From Cristatella mucedo (taxonomy: Eukaryota; Bryozoa; Phylactolaemata; Cristatellidae), in NCBI GenBank assembly GCA_009760855.2, contig WPIO01000329.1:1-64000 (forward strand): a stretch of 64,000 nt of DNA, written 5' to 3'. The first letter of the stretch is position 1, and each line of letters starts with the position of its first letter. The notes below the pieces were generated by a model. It was given only the letters and a program-made list of their open reading frames with translations, had not been told where the DNA came from and made no database searches. Shown piece after piece: positions 49,455 to 60,889 of the stretch. Both the position numbers and the translations under genes were made by a program.

Positions 49455-49999
49455 ATATGGTTTAAGGTTTAGGTTTTAGAGTTTAGTCTTTAGGGTTTTA
49501 AGGTTTATGGTTTAAGGTTTGTAGGGTTTAGGGTTTATAGTTTATGGTTAAGGGTTTTTTAATTTTAGGGTTTATTGTTAAGGATTTAGTTTTTAAGGGT
49601 TTTAGGGTTTTTGGGTTTTTATGGTTTTATGGTTTTTAGGGTTTGGCGTTTAGGGTTTATAATTAAGGCTTTTACGGTTTAGGGTTTGACGGTTTAGGGT
49701 TTATAATTTAGTTTTTTTAGGGTTTAGGGTTTAGCTTTTAGGGGTTAGCGATTGGGGTTTATGGTTTAGGGTTTAGAGTATAGGGTTTTTAGGGTTTAGT
49801 GTTTAGGGTTTGGGGTTTAGGTTTTAGAGTTTAGGGTTTCTAGAGTTGAGGATTTTTTGGATTTAGAGTTTAGAATTTAGTTTTTTAAGGGCTTAGGTTT
49901 TAGCGTTTAGGGCTTATGGTTTATAGTTTAGGGTTTAGGGTTTTTAGGGTTTAGGGTTTAGTGTTCAGGGTTTATTGTTCAGGGTTTAGGATTTATGGT
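49455..49999 (+). repeat. Degenerate TTTAGGG/TTAGGG-like block
   Basis: About 540 bases dominated by GGGTTTAGGGTTTAG-type units with many variants (GGGTTTATGG, GTTTTTAGGG). It resembles telomere repeat on the plus strand, but it is degenerate and lies inside the TIR element, so it is neither a chromosome end nor a clean interstitial telomere. Confidence 0.85.
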
Positions 50000-50355
50000 G
50001 GGCTGCGCCTCCGCCGCTTAAATCCCCCTTTAATCGTATTCAGTGCTTTAATCATTGCGTATTAGGCGAACTAGATCTCTTCAGCTCGAGTTATACTCAG
50101 TAGACCTCATGTCTTAGCGCTCATTTATAGGAACGTGCAGCACGCCGTAGCGCGCACCCGCTTTGACGGGTACGAACAGGTGCCTGGCGGCGTCGACCGG
50201 GACCGAACGGGACAGCTTGCCGCTGCCGCAGCCGCTGCAACCACTGCTGCCGCCGCTTGGTTCATAAGTAACCATTCTTCCAATCCATCCATTATTTTAA
50301 TTATACTGAGTAGATTTTATTTTAATATAGCATGAACTTCGTTTGATCATGTAAA

Positions 50356-50514
<159 letters not shown>

Positions 50515-50644
50515 ATTCTTAGTTATACATTCATCAACATGAGGGGAAATGTCCTACCCCGGGGTAATGTCCTAGGGTCCAACAGGAGGAGAAATGTCTT
50601 GGGGGAAACGTCCTTGGGGTAAATGTCCTACAACCCAATGATTC

Positions 50645-51345
<701 letters not shown>

Positions 51346-51879
51346 TAACTATTCTTGGTTATAAGAAAAAGCTCGCATACAGATGGCAGATCCGAAACCA
51401 AGCTGCTCGCATCTCAGAGTATATGCATAGCTAAAATATTCTTTTGAATGTAAAGACCCATTACAGCTGGTGGATTGTACAAAAAATGTTATGCCGAAAA
51501 TAATAAATGACGAAACTTTCTATGTTACAGCCGTTATTGTTGGAAGTATTTATAGTCTATTTTGTTTAATGAGGTTCCTACAAAATAAGTTACCCCATGC
51601 AATTTTCTGGGAAACATTGCCACTTAGAGGGAGGTGAGGCTAGACAGAAAGCAAATGTATAGCCTGGCCAACTAGTTTGTTTCATTCTGTAAACATTGAA
51701 TAGCACCGGGTGCTAACTATAAGTAGTGCCAAACAATGAATTTTATTACTTTCCGAACGGCAAAAGGCTGTTTCAGAACTTGATTCAGTGCAGTCGCGTC
51801 ATTGCAGATCCCTACATGCTCCAAGAATCCTGCAGTCTCAGTCCTACGGCTCTCGTGGCAGCGTTACTGTAGTGTCGCG

Positions 51880-53770
51880 TTGGCCTTGGCTTGATTTTAG
51901 GGCGAACAACTGTTTGGAGGGCAAAACTTCCTTTGTCCTGGAGCAGTGAGCCAGAGATGAGCGCTAGTGTGGTTGTAGACCAAGAGCTTGAGAGCGAGCC
52001 AGGAAGCTCTGAGACCATCAGTGGTGATTCGGCCTATAGAATTGGTCTGCTACCCGCGAAAAAGGGTGATCGATGTTGGCTGGCCCGTCAACCTCGGCCA
52101 TAACTCTGATAAAAAAGAATCGTCCGGTACCTTTTCGGCAATCAAGCTGGACTGGGTTACCCATGCGGCGAACGAGCGACGGAATTATTCTTACAGTAAT
52201 GGCTCGCGGTACTGGCCCAATACCGTAGTATCCAGGCTACGTTCGGTTGGCTGGGACGGGGGCTATAATGAGGGTAAGGGTCAACGGCTAAGCCGGGGTC
52301 GGACCTACGGTACGTGTGGTGACGTGAGGTCACCGGGGCTCTCGGGTAGGAGAAGTTGGCCTGGTAAGTCGTGGTGTTGGAGGCTCCCGGTATCGCCGAG
52401 TTATGCACCTGGATGGTTGCAGGCGTGCTCCGGCGATGCGGCCACGCACGCAAGGCAACGAGTACCCAAGGCCCGAGCGGGGCTGGATAGCACGCTCGTT
52501 GTTGAGTATGTATATTCCGCGTTCCCCGTGTAGCGTGTACGTGACCCCCGCCCCCTCCTTGTGTTGGCGTCTTTCGGCGGAAGCTGTCGACTGTTGTGGA
52601 TGTCTGCTCCATCGATCCCAGAATACTCAGCTAGCCGGGTCTTGTACGGCGTACTGGTGGGACAGAGGCCGGCGACGGTGTGACGCTGGAAGCCGACTGA
52701 CCAACTAACACGTTTGTTCGCGCTTGCTTCGTCGTCTTGCGACCCTATAGTGTGCTTTGTTTAGGACGCTCCCTGTAGACTTGTTAATTCCCCCGCTGTT
52801 GTTGGCGCATGCCTTATTATAAAGAGGTTTAACCTGACAGCCGCTCGTCTTACCCTAGCTCACCGGCATGGCGAGCGGCAGCGTGGTCGGAGTGTAGTGG
52901 TTTTGGCGGGAACTAGTCTTTGACCCCTGGAACTCAGCTACAACCCCTTTGCTCTTTCCCTATTCTCTCCGTTTGGTATTTAGCAGTCGAGCGACGCTCG
53001 ATCCGGGTCTTTTGTTCAGCTCCTGCTCTCTCTTTCTCTTTCTCTCTCTTCGGCTTCGCTTTGACGCCGTTGGACTCGTTTCTCTGAAAGCGAGGGAGGA
53101 GGGCGTGTCTTTCATCGGCGATGGATGAGAAAGGACGAGACAGAGCTAGGAGGATTCGGTGGACGCTACTGAATACGGTCGTATTGCGCCCGAGCTCGCA
53201 TTTTACGTTTCTCTTGTGTTTTGTGTGTGTGAGCCTTCGCATGTGGTATCGGCATAAGGATTTGCCGGTGCGAACTAGACGTAGTTGGTGTGGTGTGTGA
53301 GATGTTCCGTCGGTTTGGGCTTCTCCGTCAATTTTGGTCGTTCCCCACTAGAGATGTAAGCAGCCTAAGTGCGGGGACGTATTTCCTCTGCAAGATTGCT
53401 TTGTGTAGTGTATGAGGTATTCCTGATTTCACGGCGGAAGCGGAGCCCTAGCTCTCCAGTCACGGTATAGGCTCCGGTTTATGCTCCTCGCCTAATTTGG
53501 GTCGTTCCCCATAATAGCCGTGGGCAGCTTAAGTGCGGGACGTATTTCCTCCACAAGAATGCTCGTGCTGTTGAGAGCTTGTGAGGACTGCGGAGATGAA
53601 ACTGAGCTAGACGCGAAGCGACATTGTGCTCTTGCGAATAAAGCTCAGTAAAACTCAAAATTTCTGTGTCTCTTTCTAATTGACGTCGTGGACTCCCGAC
53701 CCTTGTAGTAACGGTAAGTAGGTCAACGTCAGGAACATTCATTCCGTGGCGGCCTGCTTATTGTGCCTAA
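51880..53770. other. GC-rich block, possible LTR-element piece
   Basis: Base composition and CpG content rise sharply relative to the flanks. Overlapping open frames occur on both strands (for example 51,988-52,533 plus and 52,612-52,157 minus), which is what GC-rich sequence gives by chance, and none shows a domain. Near 53,637 GCGAATAAAGCTCAG is followed by pyrimidine-rich sequence, like an LTR polyadenylation region. A hairpin TTCGGCAA/TTGCCGAA lies just past the end (near 53,785). A rRNA or tRNA gene was looked for and not recognised. Confidence 0.45.
53306..53563 (+). repeat. Two diverged copies of a 164-base-period repeat
   Basis: Segments 53,306-53,400 and 53,472-53,563 align: both have GGTCGTTCCCCA or GGGTCGTTCCCCA, then CAGCCTAAGTGCGGGGACG or CAGCTTAAGTGCGGGACG, then TATTTCCTC and CAAGAATGCT-like ends. 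The spacing is 164 bases. The second copy is more diverged at its 5' end. Function unknown. Confidence 0.8.
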
Positions 53771-54064
53771 ATGAGCATCGAACCGTATTCGGCAATAGGT
53801 TTTGCCGAAAGGTAAGCGGCAGGTTACTTCGCCGGACTTTGGCTTTACATTACTCCATAATTAACTAATGATACTGTTTTTCTGGATTTAAATCTTATAA
53901 GATTAACTACTGATTAGAATGATACAGGAAGCAGCTATTTGAAGTTGTAATTTCGAATTTTTTGCGTAGTCATTTAGAATTGCACTAATATACACGAAGT
54001 TATTAAATAGAGTGAAGCTATCGGCGTGGTTCTTCCATGGGCACACAATATATCCAAAGAATGC

Positions 54065-54172
54065 CACAGCCCACAAGGGTTAATAATAATAATACACTTG
54101 ATAAAGCGCCCTCAGAGAACTCAATCTGTCTAGGCGCTTTACATTTGCTGCAAAGGAAACACAATCGAGAGT
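54065..54172 (-). mobile_element. LINE family A 3' end
   Basis: AATAATAATAATACACTTGA, AAGCGCCCTCAGAGAACTCA and GGCGCTTTACATTTGCTGC on the minus strand, with the 4-base TTTC absent from the usual 'ATCTCTTTCTAGG'. Immediately followed by LINE B on the plus strand. Confidence 0.88.
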
Positions 54173-54214
54173 TCCGTCCTCAGTCAATCGCCACTCTCCA
54201 TTTATATTCTAACA

Positions 54215-55300
54215 CTGGGAAAAGTGATTCGGGCCCGTATAATGTAGACTGTCAGCTGAAGATGCTCAGCTGTACTTGTCACTTTAACCATAGAAATCTG
54301 CTTCAGCGAATGTGTAAACTTATTGCTTGCCTTACAAACAATCGATCCTGGATCTCGGCCGATTTACTCAAACTACGTGACGATAAAACAAAATTGCTCC
54401 TCTGAGAAAACACCAACCAGGTGGCTGGACAACTGAAATTTGCTTCTCTAATAAGTGTCGCTTCCGTCCAACCACCTCGGCATGCTCAGAATTCAGGTGT
54501 CACATTCTACAGCTGCCTAAATTTTGGAAGCTTTGTTAATAAGACTGCTTCCACATCCAGCCATCGCAGCTGATCCCGACCTAAATTAGGAACTGTCCAC
54601 CACGATGGCTTGCAAGAAAAAGTCGACTATCTCTATGGTTCGGTCTCGATTGGATCATTGGGCTTCCATTTTGAGAGGGATACCGAAAACAACCATTCTA
54701 CTACAGCCGTCAATGAAGGTAGCTGCAAGACTAATTTACAAATCTTAAGAGGTTTGACCGTGCGTCTCTTTTGCTTACAGAGCTCAGACGGCTGCCGGTT
54801 AATAATAATAATAATTCACTCGACAAAGCGCCCTCAGAGAACTTAATCTCTCTCTAGGCGATTCACATTTAATCAACGAATAAAGAGTACGGTTCTTACA
54901 CTAGCCAACAAGGTCTGCCACCGGTTAGCTCATTCGTACTACGCGGAAATTCTGCATCAGTTTCAGCCTCCTTGTGCCCTTAGATCTTCTATGGACGGTA
55001 TATTAGCTGCTCTATTCCTCCGCTTAGAGATCATTGGCGATAGAAGCATTTAATCTGCAGGTCCTAGAATGTGGAACTCACTTCCTCAATACTTAGGCAA
55101 CGACATTTATTCCCCAGCATCCGACTATGGCATATCCTCTCCAGCAGTCCCGAGCTACTACTTCCACACTATTCACTATGTCAACAGCTGAGCTAGGCTT
55201 CTCACTTTTTATTTGCTGTGAGAAAAGTTACGTTGGCCACCTCACGCTTACAGAAACTTAGATAGGCTTTCGGTGAGCTCGAGAAAAATCCCCTGCCATG
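54215..55300 (+). mobile_element. LINE family B, interrupted by LINE A
   Basis: RT region to C-terminus in plus orientation: SWISADLLKLRDDKTKLLL near 54,345, the AACTGTCCACCACGATGGCT segment, SRLDHWASILRGIPKT-like near 54,650, then LRRLPV up to 54,797. A 70-base LINE A 3' end intervenes (54,798-54,868). The B sequence resumes with NQRIKSTVLTLANK-like near 54,870, then AEILHQFQPPCALRSS and a diverged 3' segment (CTTTCGGTGAGC) near 55,270. Confidence 0.85.
54798..54868 (-). mobile_element. LINE family A 3' end nested in LINE B
   Basis: AATAATAATAATAATTCACT, CGACAAAGCGCCCTCAGAGA and a TCTCTCTCTAGGCGATTCAC segment, only about 70 bases. It separates 'LRRLPV' from 'NQRIKS' of the surrounding LINE B, where uninterrupted copies read LPVEQRIRS. 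A very short 5'-truncated insertion that came after LINE B. Confidence 0.88.
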
Positions 55301-56095
55301 TCCAATGCAAATCCAATTTACCAGGTACCAAGTACTAGTGCTGTGACAGCACTCAAGAGAAGCCAACTTTAGCTGCCAAAGCATGTAGGTGACGAATAAC
55401 TAGGCTGTTACTATATTTGTCTCCATACAACATCGAAACACATACTTAAGAGCATGTATTTCGAATTTCACGTTGATTGGGTCACAAGTAGCCTACCTGT
55501 GACGCTTTAACGCCATGTGAGTGAAAGGATGGCAAAGGCTTACCACGACAAACACAGTCAGTTTTGACCAAAACAAGTCTATCTACTGAGGTCCAATATG
55601 CATACGAGAAGGCTGGAATGATTATGTAACTACAATCAATCATATATTCCAAAGATTTAAAGTTATCGGATCATTATTTTAAGAGATAAGACATAAATGA
55701 CAGGAGGCATTGGACTGTCGTTTGCAGATAAACTTGAGAACTCCAAGCTATAACCAAGAGGCAGCACTAGGAAACGCAACGCTATAATCGCACGAACAAT
55801 TCAATAAATAGATAAATATGGATCTCAGGAATATGTCAATCTAACGAGATCCTTATACAGCCTAAGCAGATCATATCCGCGATAGGTCTCATACCGCAGG
55901 CCGGCATACCAAGGTACAGCCGGGCGGCTCACCAATACAAATAAACTATTAACGACATAAATGAGAACTTGAAATCACCTAAATTTCCTTGAATAGAAAT
56001 GAATCAACATCTTCAGACCGGCTTCCAGTAAACGACGCGCTAGTACCATCCAAGTCACCACGCTTACCGGCCGCCGAACAAAGGCCAACTCGCGG
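55301..56095. other. Anonymous sequence
   Basis: No gene or repeat family recognised. Confidence 0.4.
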
Positions 56096-56226
56096 CCGTC
56101 GCCCCGTGCGTTATGGCGGCTACAGGAACCGGATCAGCTGTCCCAGGATTCATGCGGTGCCGTGATAATGGACTGCTTCGTTACGGCGGTCCCGGCAGCA
56201 GTAACTTCTCAATATATTATCCCTAA
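56020..56226 (+). other. CpG-rich segment with short ATGGCGGC frame
   Basis: A CpG-rich patch (GCCGCCGAAC, CTCGCGGCCGTCGCC) in otherwise AT-rich sequence, containing an ATG in good context (56,113) that opens a 37-codon frame starting MAATGTGSAVPGFMRC and ending at 56,226. It could be a first exon or promoter island, but no clear donor or downstream exon was found. Confidence 0.2.
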
Positions 56227-57139
56227 TGTTCGTCTACTGGCCGAACGACAGTCACTTCCGGTTTGTGATCTGATGTAAACATAGCAATGTAAGCAGGTTT
56301 CTGCCAAGTAAATAAGGAGTGGGCCTTGGAATGCCGTTTACCGCCGGTTGCTATGGGCAGGGCGGGAAAGCAGAGGCGGGACTAGGCACCCTGACGATAG
56401 GGGGTTTACTCTTTTATCATCTTGTTGTACTACCAGACGGACGTGTGATCTCGAGGGGCGTGTCATTTCCGGGAGATTTTTACGTTTTATCATTTTCCAG
56501 TTATTCTTTGAGGGTCCGTGTAGGGCTGAATAGCTTATATTCGCTGAGTTCACCAGAAAACAGCAGTTCCGGCTCAGTTATTTTTCAAACAAAATTATTC
56601 AGTTGAGCTCGATGTACTACTTCCGGTTTAAATAAGTCTTACAAAATAATTTTATTGACCATGTTCCACTCATCTGACAACCACCAAAATGTGAGCTTGC
56701 ATGTATAACTAGTTTATCTTTAAAACGCGAATTTCAAAAAAAATTAATTTTTTAAAATTCTCGTGGGTTACCCCGTTAACGCCCACTTCATTGCTGCTGC
56801 GATGAGTTACAGAGGAGATGCAAGCAAGCAAAAACTTGTGTTATCGGTTGGTCTGTACCAATGTCCATTCCTCCAACTCAGCATAGGCATCATCGGGTAC
56901 AAGCACGTAAGCAATAATATTACATTATTGTAACATTGAAATTTGACGCATACTGGCATGTGAATTTATCGCAAATCCAACGATATACCGAACAATTTAC
57001 ATGGACGAAACTTAACGAGAAACTTGTTCAGGTAGGTCTTTCGTGTCATTTGAATTTTCGTCTCGTCATGAAATGTCTAGTCGTGAAACAGTCGTCTATA
57101 GTTTCAGTTGCGTCAGAGCCGATGGCACGCAATGGCAAA
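56227..57139. other. Anonymous sequence
   Basis: Overlapping open frames at 56,319-56,606 (plus) and 56,553-56,338 (minus) have no recognisable domain. Nothing else is identified. Confidence 0.4.
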
Positions 57140-57400
57140 TATTGAGGTAGGTTAGAGGTACTGCTAAATTGTCCAAGTTAAGGAAGTCAGTGGTCAAGAG
57201 GGTGAGCTAGGAGAGAGCGGGTTCATTTAGATGCGCCGAAGCGAGAGACAACAGGAACCTAAAGCCGAGTAACATAGCATTGTGGTAATAGGGTCAGCTT
57301 GATGGCGAGCCAATGCAGGTGAGAGACCGGTGTAATGTGACCGCTGTGTCGTCAACGACAGGCAAGCCGACCCGAGCATTTTCCTCGAACCGTTAAAATT
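57140..57400 (-). mobile_element. Old LINE-like fragment
   Basis: On the plus strand GGCGAGCCAATGCAGGTGAG and GACCGGTGTAATGTGACC parallel the antisense of the 'LHWLPVKQRI' region in LINE A (near 31,085: GGGAGCCAGTGCAGGTCGGC). Only this short stretch is alignable, so the family is uncertain. Confidence 0.5.
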
Positions 57401-58636
57401 GGTTTAGATGCTTCCTACTTTCTTTCTACCCGCTCGGAGCGTGGGTGTACACGTATACACAAATTCGGTGGGGGTCGTACTGACTTAGGGAATACTTGGC
57501 GAGCCGTAGCAGTCATCACGGTTCTACTTTATCAGCCAAGTCTTGACATGTGACGAATCATAGATGCCGTTAAGGCGCCGATTACTAGAAAGAATGGTGG
57601 GTGGGGGAAATCGCTAGACTTGACTGGTGAACTTGTGGATGCGTTCCGCACGAGTGAAAAAATAGCACTTGAGGTGACTCAATCTTAACGTAGAAGTGTG
57701 AATTTAAAATATACTGCCGCTTAGAAAATTGATTTGTATCATTTGTATTTTTCTTCAAATATAGGTTTTACGACATTATGACAGAACTGCAAGATTTTCC
57801 TCAAGTATGCCAATTTAATCCAACTAGATAATCGGATTCCCGTCTGGCCAAGTTGAAAATATCACATGTAATAATTTGTTCCCGAGCACGGCATCGATAA
57901 TGTTGGAAAACTTATTAAACCTGCACAGCATCTTCCATAATTAGCATAAAGTAGTGTTAAGAATGTCGGACACATTTGGAAGAAAGCATCAAGTTTTGGT
58001 TTGCTAAGCAAGTAGGACGGCTAAAACGTGGCTGTATGCCATCACAAACATTGTGGCTTTTTTCACACATGATTAAAATCAAGGCTTAGCCAAGGCATTT
58101 CATTTTGAAAAATGCAAAGCCTGGTCATTTGATTGGCACATTAAGTGCTCATGCATGCAACAATTGTACATGTATTTTCAACAATATTAAATTTATAGGT
58201 TTCGACTATAGTCACCACAGTGCCTTTTGCAGAGCCAGATAACTGCAAGGGCACATATATCCCAATTACTAACACTGTTTATAGATAGATGACTACAGTG
58301 GCCCAGCCAAGAGAGGCAATAATGACTTAAGACGCCCTGCAACACATTGAGCTGAAAGCCCTCAATTGTGTAAAGTGAGCTAGTATGATGACCGACAGTG
58401 AAAACAATAGCTTAGGCTATCCTCTAAGAAAGCATTCGCATTACATCACTTGATGGTCGTCTTGTAGTGCATCTATGACTCAGAGTACTACATTCGTATC
58501 TTCCATACGGCCTGACGTAAAGGTTAACACTGATCTATGAATTCAGTGAAAAAATATGTGGTTAATGAGGTCCACAGTCTTCAATCAACAAGACAAAGTT
58601 GATAATGAACTGGATAATTTTAGCCGTTTGAGGCTG
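57401..58636. other. Anonymous sequence
   Basis: No gene or repeat family recognised. Confidence 0.4.
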
Positions 58637-58639
58637 TAG

Positions 58640-58703
58640 TTAGACATTCTCTCAGCGGCAGGTATGAAATACCGCAAAGAACACTGAAGGGGGCTGGAAG
58701 ATT
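58640..58703 (+). repeat. Dispersed repeat, copy 1 of 2
   Basis: GGCAGGTATGAAATACCGC and AGAACACTGAAGGGGGCT match a segment at about 60,824-60,884 (GGCAGGTACGAAATACCGC, AGAACACTGAAGTGGGCT) in the same orientation. The source element is not identified. Confidence 0.75.
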
Positions 58704-58919
58704 CAAACGGAAGCAGCAGTGGGCCAATACGCGACTGCATCGCCCACCATCCTAGAAGCTCCTCCGTGGCCTTTTTCATATCCTTTACTTATATAACACT
58801 GTTATAAATCGCGACAGCCCCTAAACTAATGAGAGCCTCGTAATCTCAAAATAGCCACGTTTCCCATTGATCTCAAGATCAAATGAGGAAAAAACAAAAC
58901 ATCCCACCACAACATGATA

Positions 58920-59030
58920 TTACTCACCATTCAATTGCGTATTTCTTTGCAGCAAATTTAAAGCGCCTAGAAAGAGATTGAGTTCTCGAAGGGTTCTTTA
59001 TCAAGTGCAATAATATTATTAGCACTATTA
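58920..59030 (+). mobile_element. LINE family A 3' end
   Basis: Plus orientation: ACTCACCATTCAATTGCG, GCAGCAAATTTAAAGCGCCT, AGAAAGAGATTGAGTTCTCG and AAGTGCAATAATATTATT tail. 5'-truncated to about 110 bases. Confidence 0.9.
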
Positions 59031-59182
59031 ACAGCTCAATACAAGTACGTGCCTTCCTTAACTGCCTTCTCATCTAGCACGAGGCAAGGTAATGGCCGCT
59101 TGGAGGAGGCAAATGAAAAAATGACCTTAGCTAACCTCCCGGCTATTTATGGCACGAGCTTTGCAGCATTGCCGAGCCATAT

Positions 59183-59335
59183 GCCGAGCTGGATTGGTCC
59201 AGCGCTTAAGGTGCTCGAACCAACCAAGGTCTGGCTGAGGCCGTAGGCTCGACCCTGATGCATATGTGAAGAGCCTGAACGGAGATTAAGTTCTCTTTAG
59301 GGCGCTGTACAAAATAAATTATATTTACAATTTTC
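59183..59335 (+). mobile_element. tRNA-derived SINE, best copy
   Basis: GCCGAGCTGGATTGGTCCAG (A-box region), GAGGCCGTAGGCTCGACCC (B-box region), GTGAAGAGCCTGAACGGAG, then the 3' end AAGTTCTCTTTAGGGCGCTG and an AT-rich tail. The 3' portion matches the LINE A end (GAGATTGAGTTCTCTGAGGG and CGCTTTA). Confidence 0.75.
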
Positions 59336-59339
59336 TACC

Positions 59340-60392
59340 ACACCACTAGTCACCAATGAGGTACCAATCTCTGCTACCGCACGGGTTCTCCCGCCATTCG
59401 CCCTAAAGCTGGCTGCTGTCTTTTGCACGGCAACCGGTCTCATCTCGCCCGTCGCCCGTGAGGCAGATGCCTCGGCTTCTGTACGACTGCCTCTAGCCGC
59501 TCCGTCGGCCACTCCTGAGCCAGTGCCTTCGGTCAATCGGGGTACGAATGCCGCGCCTCTTTGCCTCTTCTTTCGGGAAATTCGCTCACGTCTTCTGCAG
59601 GCCCCACGAGAGAGTCTCCTCCACCGGCAGCAGTTCGAAAACCGAGGAAACCGCACTACGAGCCACCATATGCTGCTACCACTCATCGATTTTCGCCTCG
59701 GACCGCACGGCCAACATCTAGTGTGCCTTTTCGGAGAGCGTCTCACGCGTCTTTTTAGTGGGGCGCTCCGTGCACTTCTGCCGACGTTAATGCTTCGCTC
59801 CATGCCGTCGTCACCTCCGACATCTTTAGCACCGACTCGCTGGCCACCAGTGATGTCTGTCTGGCTCTCTAACAGTGCGTTCCCAGCTGCCGCCACCCCT
59901 CTGGCAGATACGACCGTCTCTCAGGCTGAAGCTGCCGTCTCTGCCGAACGCCTCTGTCTCTCTGCAGGACGCAGCCATCTCGCTGCCGTACACTGCTGCC
60001 GCTTCTCTGCCGGATACCTCAGCCTGGCTCGTGAACGCAGGCTCTGCCACCGTCAATGCAAGCTCCACTGTCGTCTCTGCGGGCTCCGCCTTCGTCATCC
60101 GACACTCAGCTGGCGATCGCTGCTGCGGCTTTCGGTTGCTCCTATCGGCCTCCTCAGTCCGACGAGCATTTATCGATTCCAAACGCTGCTTTCGCCTTAT
60201 ACCGGCTTTCACCTCCAGTCGCTTCTGCGCTATCGCCTTCGCTTTCCTGGCACTCTGCAAGTCCGACCGTCGAAGCCTCTCCTCACCTTCAGGGCTTGCA
60301 AGCACCTTCACAAGTGCTGCACGCAGCTGGGCGTAATCCTCTTGCACCGAGTCAGGAAGGGTTGCAGCGAATATTAATGCCTGCCAGGAATG
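59340..60392 (-). mobile_element. GC-rich block with gag-like frame on minus strand
   Basis: Open frames overlap on both strands because of GC richness. The minus frame (60,479-59,826) has its most protein-like part just left of LINE B (about 60,380-60,150): WQALIFAATLPDSVQEDYAQ then LRAALVKVLASPEGEERLRR, which resembles the capsid-like part of Gypsy-type Gag polyproteins (...LP...Y..L...L). No zinc knuckle, protease or LTR was seen. After about 60,100 (leftward) the frame is low-complexity. The plus frames of 284 and 153 codons are probably shadows. Confidence 0.4.
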
Positions 60393-60785
60393 TAATGTAA
60401 TGTATGTCCGTCTGTAACTCCACAAAGTCATAAAGACCATGTGGGTGTTACGCAGGAGAGTTTTGTATAGCCCACTCACAGCCTAAGCGGCTTTCGTTCG
60501 GTAGCCAACAGACTTCGTCTCACGCAACAAAGAGAAAGTGGGAAGCATAGCATAGTCAGGAGAGCAGTTGAGGTAGTGAGTAGCATGGAAGTAGCGGCTC
60601 AGGACTGCTGAAAAGGATGTGCCATAGTCGGCAGTAGGAGAGTAGTAGTCGTTGCGTAAGAAACACGAATATATTCACGTGCCACAAAGCTGGGCCGACA
60701 CCTCTTTCAATAAGCCTCAGGTCCGAGTCAAGCAACCAGCTTACAAAGCTGTCGCCGAAGTAGTATTCCAGCACCATCTCCTGGC
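60393..60785 (-). mobile_element. LINE family B 3' end
   Basis: Minus orientation: AATGTAATGTAATGTATGTC tail, AAAGACCATGTGGGTGTTAC, GCAGGAGAGTTTTGTATAGC, CCAACAGACTTCGTCTCACG and GCATAGTCAGGAGAGCAGTT. It is very similar to the copy at 45,700-46,028 (reverse complement), so it is relatively young. It abuts the gag-like block. Confidence 0.9.
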
Positions 60786-60823
60786 TCGGGCCACTCTGTC
60801 GCTCCTGCCGAAAAAGCTTTTAG

Positions 60824-60884
60824 TTTGATATTCTCTGAGAGGCAGGTACGAAATACCGCTCAGAACACTGAAGTGGGCTCCGTT
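60824..60884 (+). repeat. Dispersed repeat, copy 2 of 2
   Basis: Matches 58,640-58,703 over about 60 bases (see that entry). Flanks differ on both sides. Confidence 0.75.
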
Positions 60885-60889
60885 TGTTT

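Noticed and set aside
49455-49999. True telomere or chromosome end
   Set aside because: The repeats are degenerate, internal to the contig and enclosed by inverted repeats of a likely transposon.
51988-52612. Overlapping frames of 181 (plus) and 151 (minus) codons
   Set aside because: Compositional artefacts of GC-rich sequence; no domain on either strand.
59523-60377. Plus-strand 284-codon frame, the longest in the window
   Set aside because: GC-rich block with simultaneous open frames on both strands, low-complexity Leu/Ser/Arg/Pro composition and no domain; probably a shadow of the minus-strand retroelement frame.
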